Shown piece after piece: positions 1-5,099 of a stretch of 5,099 nucleotides of DNA; position 1 is the first letter of the stretch, and each line of letters begins with the position of its first letter. The notes under the pieces were generated by a model. The model ran no database searches. It was not told the origin of the DNA and saw only the letters and a list, made by a program, of their open reading frames with translations. Source of the stretch: SOKG01 sp964502665 (GTDB taxonomy: Bacteria > Chloroflexota > Dehalococcoidia > SZUA-161); the NCBI GenBank assembly GCA_964502665.1, contig CAZCXP010000161.1:1-5099 (forward strand), in the 5' to 3' direction. Made by a program: the position numbers and the translations under genes.

Positions 1-22
1 GGTCACTTGCCGGGCTCCCCCT
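1..22 (-). promoter_or_regulatory. Possible start site of the next operon gene (cut by the window edge)
   Basis: On the minus strand AGGGGGAG (22-15) is followed after 8 nt by GTG (6-4), then ACC to the window end. This could be the Shine-Dalgarno and start codon of the next gene, perhaps hisC or hisB from usual operon order. Only two codons are visible, so this is weak and no function can be given. Confidence 0.2.
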
Positions 23-43
23 GCTGCGAAAATAGGCTTTCTC

Positions 44-126
44 CCGTTCGCCCTGAGCCTGTCGAAGGGCCGTGCATGGTTCGACAAGCCTGTCCTGAGC
101 GGAGCCGAAGGGCTCACCACGAACGG
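44..126. repeat. Nested inverted repeat downstream of hisD (dispersed-repeat-like)
   Basis: Outer arms CCGTTCG (44-50) and CGAACGG (120-126) enclose TGAGCC (54-59) paired with GGCTCA (111-116), and inner arms TGTCGAA (60-66) and TTCGACA (80-86). The right half has an extra ~24 nt (about 87-110), including the 13-mer at 88-100 that recurs at 5043-5055. The CCTGAGCCTGTCGAAGG stretch (52-68) recurs exactly near the other end of the window. The style is that of short intergenic repeats found in many copies in some environmental genomes. It begins about 12 nt past the hisD stop and could fold in the transcript, but no clear U-run follows, so I do not call it a terminator. Confidence 0.7.
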
Positions 127-137
127 CATGTGGCATA

Positions 138-1502
138 TCAGTTTTCATGATTCCCTGGTGGGCAATCGCCCATGGGGGTTTGTTCCAGGTCTTCAAGCCT
201 TCTCTCCACCGAGAGGGCATGGGCGCTCAGTCCTTCAGCCCTGGCGATAGACGCCGACGCCGGCCCCAGCGCCTTCAACGCCTCGTCATCAAGGTCAACC
301 AGTATGGAGACCTTGAGAAAGTCGAGTACGCTCAGCGGCGAGCTGAAGCGGGCGGTTCCTCCCGTGGGCATGACATGGCTCGGCCCTGCGGTGTAATCGC
401 CGAGCGTCTCCGGCGTCTCAACGAATATGCCCCCCGCATGGCGGATCCGGTCAAGATAGGAGCGGGCGTCTTTCATCGCGAGGCAAAGGTGCTCCGGCGC
501 ATATAAGTTCACCAGTTCAATAGCCTCATCAATGCCAGCCACAACGACTATGGCGCCGTTATTCTGCAGAGACTGCCGTGCAATGGCCTGCCGCTCCAGG
601 TAGGTAAGCTGGCGCTCGACCTCGTTATTGACCTCATCTGCCAGACGAGGTGAGGTGGTGATAAGCACGGCGGAGGCCATCTCGTCGTGCTCCGCCTGGG
701 CAAGAAGGTCGGCGGCGCAGAAAACAGGGCTTGCCGAATCATCGGCCAGGATAACGGTCTCGGTGGGGCCGTGCAGCCCATCGATACCCACCGTACCGTA
801 GATCTGCTTCTTGGCCAGCGTGACGAAGATATTGCCCGGGCCGCAAATCTTATCCACCCTGGGAACAGATTCGGTGCCGTACGCCATAGCGGCAACAGCC
901 TGAGCACCCCCCACCCTGAAGAGGCGGTCCACCCCGGCGATGCCCGCCGCTGCCATCGTCGCCGCCGGGACCGTTCCATCCGGGGCAGGCGGCGTTGCGA
1001 CGACCACCTCCCCCACCCCGGCAACCCTGGCCGGGATCGCCGTCATCAGCACCGTTGACGGGTATGACGCCTTCCCACCGGGAACGTAGATTCCCACCCT
1101 CTCAAGGGGGCGAACGAGGAATCCCAGCCCACCCTCAACAAATTCCAGCCCGAGGTTTCGTTTCTGGGCGAGGTGAAAGCTGCGCACCCTCTCAGCAGCG
1201 AGCTCCAGGGCGCTCATCAGGTCTTCGCCCACCGCATTACGAGACTGAGCGATCTCCTCCTGTGGCACCTCGAGTTGGCTGAGCTCCACGCCATCGATCC
1301 TCCTGCCGTAATCGAAAAGGGCGCTGTCCCCCCGGGCACGCACCTCGCTGAGAATTCGCGCCACCGCCTCATCGGGGGTCAGTTCCAGGGAGAACACATC
1401 CCTTATCCTCTGCTTCAGGGCAGGCGACTCTGCGGCCAGCTCGATAGGGGAGCGTCCCAGCAGCAGAGACTTTGCAGCGTCCAGGTCTCGGACTATTCTC
1501 AT
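138..1502 (-). CDS. hisD: Histidinol dehydrogenase
   Basis: HisD oxidises L-histidinol to L-histidine in two NAD-dependent steps, the end of the pathway, as a cytosolic zinc-dependent homodimer. The 454 residues are slightly longer than the usual ~430. The zinc ligands known from the E. coli enzyme are all recognisable: Q269 and H272 (in LLAQAEHDE), D369 (GDYTAGPSH) and H428 (EGLSAHALSVERR). The catalytic Glu-His pair is E337-H338 (YAPEHL). NAD-domain and substrate motifs include YVPGGKASYPST (139-150), RVGGAQAVAAMAYGT (196-210) and ICGPGN (219-224). Two signature positions are unusual: HGPTE (244-248) where most enzymes have AGPSE, and GPSH (373-376) where most have GPNH. The last ~14 residues form a Pro/Gly/Asn-rich tail beyond the conserved end. 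The ATG overlaps the upstream stop by ATGA and has GAGGAG 8 nt upstream, inside the preceding gene. It is the last complete gene in the window. Confidence 0.97.
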   Translation of the reverse strand: MRIVRDLDAAKSLLLGRSPIELAAESPALKQRIRDVFSLELTPDEAVARILSEVRARGDSALFDYGRRIDGVELSQLEVPQEEIAQSRNAVGEDLMSALELAAERVRSFHLAQKRNLGLEFVEGGLGFLVRPLERVGIYVPGGKASYPSTVLMTAIPARVAGVGEVVVATPPAPDGTVPAATMAAAGIAGVDRLFRVGGAQAVAAMAYGTESVPRVDKICGPGNIFVTLAKKQIYGTVGIDGLHGPTETVILADDSASPVFCAADLLAQAEHDEMASAVLITTSPRLADEVNNEVERQLTYLERQAIARQSLQNNGAIVVVAGIDEAIELVNLYAPEHLCLAMKDARSYLDRIRHAGGIFVETPETLGDYTAGPSHVMPTGGTARFSSPLSVLDFLKVSILVDLDDEALKALGPASASIARAEGLSAHALSVERRLEDLEQTPMGDCPPGNHEN

Positions 1503-2251
1503 CTCAAATACTCCTCAGCTACCCTCACCGAATCCTCTATAGACTGCTGCCGGAATGCCCGAAGCGGCTCCTGGGGAACCATCCTCAAGACCTGCTCCAC
1601 CCTGGCGTCCAAAGAGGCGAAAAAAGTCTCCTGCTCCTCAGGAGCGATTTCTCGCATCCAGATAAGGTACTTTTCCGCGAAGTAGCGAAAGACCTCCCGG
1701 TTCGATTTCCTGGTGGTGGCCATAGAGACAAACTCACGCCACCGCTCCAAGCTGAGGCGATCGATAAAACTGACGTCTATCCCGGAGGCGGAATCAAGCA
1801 GCTCGTTGCGAATCAAAGACATGCTGCTGCTGTTGAGCCGCTCCCGGCGGTCGAGCTCGAATTGAAGTACCCGGTCCAAAAGATTGGCCATGGGGTCTCC
1901 CCCGCGGGGCGACGATTCGCCGAAAAAAGGGCGGTAAATCCGATAGATCCAGGCTTCATCGGTGACCAGGTGGGAGAGGTAACCGGCAACAAAGGACTTC
2001 GTGGCAGCACTCAGATTCGCGTCCTCGACAAGCTCCGGATAGGCTTCAAACATGCGCTTTACCCCACTGGCGCCCTCCTCACTATTCAGAGAGAGAAAGT
2101 GCGTCTCCTCGCGGCCGCTGGCGATGACGAGACGGATGTCCGGCGCCGTCGAGCCAAGGTAGTAGCTCCCCCGGTTCTCATCCACAACAGGATGGCGCAA
2201 CCTTGATATCGCTTCCTCGGCGATGCCTAGGTGAAGACAGATGGGAGGCAA
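1499..2251 (-). CDS. Zinc-dependent phospholipase C-like family protein of unknown function
   Basis: This 250-residue protein has the pattern of the zinc-dependent phospholipase C/S1-P1-like fold: an N-terminal His (H7, in HLGIAEE), YYLGSTAPDIR with D38 (30-40), ETHF with H51 (49-52), and the helix FVAGYLSHLVTDEAW with H94 and D98 (87-101). These His/Asp residues are plausible metal ligands, although not every ligand of the secreted toxins can be placed. There is no signal peptide or membrane segment, so it is probably cytosolic, and a true phospholipase role is doubtful. The C-terminal half is helical and charged and I cannot assign it. The start is TTG, preceded by a strong AAAGGAG with 4 nt spacing, 12 bp after the hisG stop. 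The stop overlaps the hisD start as ATGA. Its position inside the his operon implies co-expression with histidine synthesis, but the substrate is unknown. Confidence 0.75.
   Translation of the reverse strand: MPPICLHLGIAEEAISRLRHPVVDENRGSYYLGSTAPDIRLVIASGREETHFLSLNSEEGASGVKRMFEAYPELVEDANLSAATKSFVAGYLSHLVTDEAWIYRIYRPFFGESSPRGGDPMANLLDRVLQFELDRRERLNSSSMSLIRNELLDSASGIDVSFIDRLSLERWREFVSMATTRKSNREVFRYFAEKYLIWMREIAPEEQETFFASLDARVEQVLRMVPQEPLRAFRQQSIEDSVRVAEEYLR
1511..1516 (-). promoter_or_regulatory. Ribosome binding site of hisD inside the preceding gene
   Basis: GAGGAG on the minus strand, 8 nt before the hisD ATG, encodes two Glu codons near the C-terminus of the phospholipase C-like protein. 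Together with the ATGA stop/start overlap (1502-1499) it indicates translational coupling or reinitiation. Confidence 0.7.
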
Positions 2252-2255
2252 CAGG

Positions 2256-2262
2256 CTCCTTT
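2256..2262 (-). promoter_or_regulatory. Ribosome binding site deciding the TTG start of the phospholipase C-like gene
   Basis: AAAGGAG on the minus strand lies 4 nt before TTG at 2251, just past the hisG stop (2266-2264). I see no ATG nearby that would keep the conserved N-terminal HLG motif, and this Shine-Dalgarno supports the TTG as the true start. Confidence 0.65.
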
Positions 2263-2263
2263 C

Positions 2264-3676
2264 TCAAGAAACGGGGTGGGCCTCTACGCCCCGGCGCATT
2301 GCTTCAACGAGGAGCGATATCCTCTCTCTCTTGTCCAGGCGCCGCATAGCTTCGGTATTCCCTATGAGACATGCCGAAGATTCAAACAGGGTATCGATGA
2401 CCTTGAGATTGTGCCTGGCAATCGTTGAGCCGGTCTGGGTATTGTCGATGAGGACATCGGCATCCTCCGGCAGGAAAGCCTCGCTCGCCCCCCAGGTAGG
2501 GACGACCTTACATGGTGTCAGATGGTTGTCATAGGCATACCTATCGGCTATATTGACATACTCCGAAGCTACTCGCAGCGCGGAGTCTCGTTTCAATTTC
2601 CTCAAGCCATCGGTGCTCGAAACCGGCATATCCTGCGTGACAAGAGCTACAATTCTGACCTTGCCAAAGCCAAGTTCAAGCAATTCCTCAACTGGACTCG
2701 AAGGAAAGCGGAAGCGGTGATCCTGGAGCCAGTCCCTGCCGGTGATGGCGAGATCGAAGTTGCCATTGGCCACCTGAAGCGGCATGTCCTGTGGCCTGAT
2801 AACCTTTACCATAACTCCATCGAGGCCAATCCGGGGCCTGGCAGCGGGCTTGCCCGCATCATAGCCATCGATTTTGAGCCCGGCCCTGTTCAGGAAATCG
2901 ACGGTATGAGGCTGCTGATGGCCATCGGGCAGCGCCAGAGAAACCACAGGCTCGCCGCTAACCGAACCTCGCGCTCGTGTTCCGGCACCAACGCCCACAG
3001 CTTCCTCGACATCGATATCTCCAACATCTGGGCGGGAAAGCGCCGCCAGAAGCCGGCCCAAGTCTTTTCCCTCCAGGCTGTCCCTGTTGGCAACCAGGCA
3101 AGCGCTGCTTTGAAGGATAGCTGCAACCGGCACCAGGCCCTGCTCCTGAAGTCGCTTGGACGAGGTTTCGGCTACTATCGCCAGCTCAGCGTTCTCCGGA
3201 GGGTAAACGCCGGCCGCCCCCCAGGCGGGGAATATCTGGAATCTCCTCAGCCGCTGCTTCAAGGCAAAAGACTCCGCCAGGTTGGGGTATTCGCTGACGA
3301 TGCGCAGACTTTCAGAGCGGCTTCTCAGCGCCTCGAGCGATTTGGCCTCAGATGAACCAGCGGCCACAGCATAAAGAGTTCGCTTTCCATAGCCCAGGTC
3401 GCCAACCTTGACCACAGCATCGCTGTGGTACTTGGCCAGGAGCTCCTGCACCCAGTCAAGCCGGCAGATGCCCAGATCATAGTTCCCGATGGCTACCTGA
3501 ACAGCGATGTCCCTCTCATGAAACACCTTGGTGAAGAGGCCGGGAAAGCCTTCGCACCGCGGCCGATAGGAGCGGGACCCTTTACGGTAGTCGGCGATGG
3601 CAAAGCCCGCTTCCTTCAGCAACGCTGCCGTGCTTGCTTGAAGTTGCCCTTTGGGCAAGGCCAGCTTCACTTGCAC
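2264..3676 (-). CDS. hisG: ATP phosphoribosyltransferase catalytic subunit, tandem-duplicated short-form HisG
   Basis: The enzyme condenses ATP with PRPP to give phosphoribosyl-ATP, the first step of histidine synthesis. Short-form HisG is normally about 200-220 residues; this one is 470 because two HisG modules follow each other in one frame. Module 1 is about 4-215 and module 2 about 246-465, joined by a Gly/Val/Ala-rich linker (216-245). Matching pairs lie 241-243 residues apart: LALP 5/247, GNYDLGI/GNFDLAI 64/305, SEYPN/SEYVN 128/371, WGA 152/395, SSACL 190/433. Module 2 keeps the PRPP loop TQTGST (413-418), while module 1 has ETSSKR there (170-175). Module 1 keeps LPKG (7-10), while module 2 has LPDG. 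Neither module has the C-terminal ACT-like regulatory domain of long-form HisG, which fits dependence on the adjacent HisZ. The start is GTG with GAGGAGG 4 nt upstream; a second GTG two codons later is an alternative with 10 nt spacing. Confidence 0.9.
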   Translation of the reverse strand: MQVKLALPKGQLQASTAALLKEAGFAIADYRKGSRSYRPRCEGFPGLFTKVFHERDIAVQVAIGNYDLGICRLDWVQELLAKYHSDAVVKVGDLGYGKRTLYAVAAGSSEAKSLEALRSRSESLRIVSEYPNLAESFALKQRLRRFQIFPAWGAAGVYPPENAELAIVAETSSKRLQEQGLVPVAAILQSSACLVANRDSLEGKDLGRLLAALSRPDVGDIDVEEAVGVGAGTRARGSVSGEPVVSLALPDGHQQPHTVDFLNRAGLKIDGYDAGKPAARPRIGLDGVMVKVIRPQDMPLQVANGNFDLAITGRDWLQDHRFRFPSSPVEELLELGFGKVRIVALVTQDMPVSSTDGLRKLKRDSALRVASEYVNIADRYAYDNHLTPCKVVPTWGASEAFLPEDADVLIDNTQTGSTIARHNLKVIDTLFESSACLIGNTEAMRRLDKRERISLLVEAMRRGVEAHPVS

Positions 3677-4899
3677 CCCGCCTCCTCAAGGAACTTCAGT
3701 AGCCCGGCGGGAGAGGACTTCCGCCGCTTTTTGCCGCTGACCTGATCGATCAATTCGATGCCCTTCCCAGCGCGCATATCAACTATCCAGCGAAAACCGC
3801 TGGTTTCCTTGTAGCCCAAATCGAACTCAGCGATATAGCCTGCGCCTCGCAGCAACCGGGCGACCTCGAGAGAATCCTTCAGCCCTTCGCCGTCTTTGGC
3901 CTTCACCAGAATCCGTTCCCGCCGCGGCATCTCTTCTGCCAAATCCATGAGCTCGTCAACATAGAGAGCAAAGCCCGAGGCGCAGACGCTCCCTCCGCCG
4001 ACCAAGGGGATCAGTTCGTCGTATCTGCCCCCTCCACCCAACCTCCGCCCCGAGCTATAGAAGCCGAAGATGATGCCGGTGTAATACTCGAAGCCCCGCC
4101 CCGAAGTAAAATCGATCCGATAGCCGAAGCCCAAACCGGTTAGCAAGCTGGCAATCCGAGCCAGCTCATTAAGGCTAGGCTCAAGAGCGGGCAGTGATGG
4201 AGCACAAACGCTCCTCAAGTTTTCCACGAAGCTGGGAGAGCTTCCCTTTATGCCAAACAGAAGTTGCAGCTGCTTCTCCAACTCCGGATTTCTGCCCTTT
4301 ATGTCAACCAGCACATCCATATTCCCGGAGAAGATCTGATCCAGCACCTCGGCCTCCTGCTCTCCACTCAATCCCAATCCTTCGAGGAAAGCCTTCAGCA
4401 ATCCGGCGTGAGCCAGCCGGATCTCCACTGGGTCGATGCCCAGCCTGGCAATGGCCTCCAGCCCCAGCGAAAGCAGCTCGACATCGCCCTCGGGTTTGCT
4501 TCCGCCGATAAGCTCGGCACCACACTGCCAGCGCTCCCTCGACTCCTCGCCTGTGCCCTCGAAGGCGAACATATTCTCCACATAGAAGAGCTTGGCTATG
4601 GGGAGATTCTGGAAGTTCTCCACATAAAGTCGGGCGGCAGGAATGGTTCCATCGGGTCTGAGCACCACCCTCTCCCCGCTCCAGCCATCCCAGTCGAGAA
4701 AGGAGTAAACCCGCCCCAGCATATCGGGGGACAGCGTTCCCGCGGAGGTGAACAGATGCAGATACTCCAGGACGGGGGTCCTGATCTCCTGATAGCCCCA
4801 CCCGAGGCAGCAGTCTCTAAATTCCGCTTCTATGTGGCGAAATCTTGCCATGTCCCCAGGCAGCAAATCACGCGTTCCCTTGCACCTCGGAACCTTCAT
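3667..4899 (-). CDS. hisZ: ATP phosphoribosyltransferase regulatory subunit HisZ (HisRS-like paralogue)
   Basis: This 410-residue protein resembles the catalytic core of histidyl-tRNA synthetase. It starts with KGTRDLLPGD (7-16), then shows motif 1 TPVLE (41-45), RPDGTIPAAR (81-90), a motif 2 region (105-132), GRGFEYYTG (267-275) and GGGRYDEL (288-295). It is probably HisZ and not a tRNA synthetase: the motif 2 arginine of HisRS (MFRxE) is Ala112 here, and the motif 3 GLERL is replaced by YVDEL (313-317), losing the ATP-contacting arginine. It also sits directly before a short-form hisG that lacks a regulatory domain. In known systems HisZ binds HisG, is required for its activity and mediates feedback inhibition by histidine. 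Unlike minimal HisZ proteins it keeps about 85 C-terminal residues (326-410) that resemble a degenerate anticodon-binding domain. The ATG has an upstream GGAAGG about 6-7 nt away. It is the first gene of the operon and overlaps hisG by 10 bp. Confidence 0.9.
   Translation of the reverse strand: MKVPRCKGTRDLLPGDMARFRHIEAEFRDCCLGWGYQEIRTPVLEYLHLFTSAGTLSPDMLGRVYSFLDWDGWSGERVVLRPDGTIPAARLYVENFQNLPIAKLFYVENMFAFEGTGEESRERWQCGAELIGGSKPEGDVELLSLGLEAIARLGIDPVEIRLAHAGLLKAFLEGLGLSGEQEAEVLDQIFSGNMDVLVDIKGRNPELEKQLQLLFGIKGSSPSFVENLRSVCAPSLPALEPSLNELARIASLLTGLGFGYRIDFTSGRGFEYYTGIIFGFYSSGRRLGGGGRYDELIPLVGGGSVCASGFALYVDELMDLAEEMPRRERILVKAKDGEGLKDSLEVARLLRGAGYIAEFDLGYKETSGFRWIVDMRAGKGIELIDQVSGKKRRKSSPAGLLKFLEEAGCK
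3681..3687 (-). promoter_or_regulatory. Ribosome binding site of hisG inside the end of hisZ
   Basis: GAGGAGG on the minus strand encodes the Glu-Glu near the C-terminus of HisZ and also serves as a near-perfect Shine-Dalgarno for hisG. It lies 4 nt before the GTG at 3676 and 10 nt before a second in-frame GTG at 3670. It sits before the hisZ stop codon, so initiation of hisG is probably coupled to translation of hisZ. Confidence 0.7.
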
Positions 4900-4930
4900 C
4901 CCTTACCTTCCGTCAAGCCAATTTGGCACT

Positions 4931-4959
4931 ATTCTACACCCATTTATGGCGGTGTTCAA
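4931..4959 (-). promoter_or_regulatory. Predicted sigma70-type promoter of the his operon
   Basis: On the minus strand a -35 box TTGAAC (4959-4954, 4 of 6 consensus matches) is followed by exactly 17 nt and a -10 box TAGAAT (4936-4931, 5 of 6 matches). The predicted transcription start is near 4924, about 25 nt upstream of the hisZ ATG. That leader has no room for a T-box or a His-codon attenuator, and I see no T-box core sequence in the 200 nt upstream of hisZ. Expression may therefore rest on constitutive transcription plus feedback through HisZ. This is read from sequence only. Confidence 0.6.
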
Positions 4960-4982
4960 CGCCAACTGCCCCCTCCCTCTAA

Positions 4983-5037
4983 CTCCCTCCCGCCAGGGGA
5001 GGGAGGACTATGAATCCCTCTCCCTCGAAGGGAGAGG
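4983..5037. repeat. Two tandem GC-rich hairpins upstream of the his operon
   Basis: The first hairpin pairs CTCCCTCCC (4983-4991) with GGGAGGGAG (4997-5005) across a 5-nt loop. The second pairs CCTCTCCCT (5017-5025) with AGGGAGAGG (5029-5037) across a 3-nt loop. Both stems are perfect 9 bp and share a CCCTC theme, suggesting related units of a dispersed repeat. They lie upstream of the predicted promoter, so they are not part of the his mRNA. There is no T-run typical of an intrinsic terminator for an upstream gene. Confidence 0.65.
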
Positions 5038-5042
5038 TTAGA

Positions 5043-5065
5043 GCCTGTCCTGAGCCTGTCGAAGG
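5043..5065 (+). repeat. Short dispersed repeat, second copy of the unit found downstream of hisD
   Basis: The 17-mer CCTGAGCCTGTCGAAGG at 5049-5065 is identical and in the same orientation to 52-68. The overlapping 13-mer GCCTGTCCTGAGC at 5043-5055 is identical to 88-100. Two separate identities within 140 and 200 nt of non-coding flank are unlikely by chance and show that the same repeat family borders the gene cluster on both sides. Confidence 0.75.
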
Positions 5066-5099
5066 ATGAGGGTGAATCCTGCTAGACTTCCTCCTCCCT

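Noticed and set aside
1472..2206. Plus-strand open frame of 244 codons opposite the phospholipase C-like gene
   Set aside because: The minus-strand frame shows conserved metal-ligand motifs, a strong ribosome site and exact coupling to hisD; the plus-strand frame shows none of these.
2522..3355. Long plus-strand open frame of 277 codons opposite hisG
   Set aside because: It is antisense to the well-supported hisG, has no recognisable motifs, and its composition is that expected of the reverse complement of GC-rich coding DNA.
3667..4899. Histidyl-tRNA synthetase (hisS) as the identity of the first gene
   Set aside because: The motif 2 and motif 3 arginines needed for adenylation chemistry are replaced (Ala112, YVDEL), and the gene heads a his operon next to a HisG lacking its own regulatory domain.
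4264..5013. Plus-strand open frame of 249 codons opposite hisZ running into the flank
   Set aside because: It is mostly antisense to hisZ and continues through the promoter and repeat hairpins; no domain is visible.
4983..5037. CRISPR array or intrinsic terminator
   Set aside because: There are only two short hairpins, no regularly spaced spacers, and no T-run after either stem.
4900..5099. T-box riboswitch or His-leader attenuator upstream of hisZ
   Set aside because: No T-box core, no run of His codons, and the predicted leader is only about 25 nt.

Overview
The window is compact, GC-rich bacterial DNA. It carries the 5' part of a histidine biosynthesis operon, transcribed entirely from the minus strand (right to left). 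In transcription order the genes are hisZ (HisRS-like regulatory subunit of ATP phosphoribosyltransferase), hisG (catalytic subunit, present here as a tandem duplication of the short-form HisG fold), a gene of the zinc-dependent phospholipase C-like family, and hisD (histidinol dehydrogenase). The genes overlap or nearly touch: 10 bp overlap, 12 bp gap, then an ATGA overlap. At the three internal junctions the ribosome binding site lies in or just past the end of the preceding gene, so this looks like one translationally coupled unit.

Layout from right to left: positions 4960-5099 are non-coding and hold two tandem GC-rich hairpins and a copy of a short dispersed repeat. A good sigma70-type promoter lies at 4931-4959 and predicts a leader of about 25 nt, too short for a T-box or attenuator. 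The four genes fill 4899-138. Positions 1-137 hold a nested inverted repeat related to the repeat at the other end, then a possible start of the next gene at the window edge.

HisZ and the short-form HisG are expected to form the ATP-phosphoribosyltransferase complex that starts histidine synthesis, and HisD carries out the last two oxidations. The metal-dependent hydrolase-like protein between hisG and hisD has no known place in the pathway. hisC, hisB, hisH, hisA, hisF and hisI are not in the window.

The most unusual feature is the 470-residue HisG. Two HisG modules sit in one chain and their signature motifs have decayed differently: the first keeps the N-terminal LPKG motif but has lost the PRPP loop, while the second keeps the PRPP loop but has lost LPKG. 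This suggests a covalent, asymmetric pseudo-dimer. The source organism is probably an uncultured anaerobic or environmental bacterium. Gene content and the TTCGACAGGCTCAGG-like repeats make me lean towards Chloroflexota (Dehalococcoidia-like), but this is an inference and not demonstrated by the sequence.
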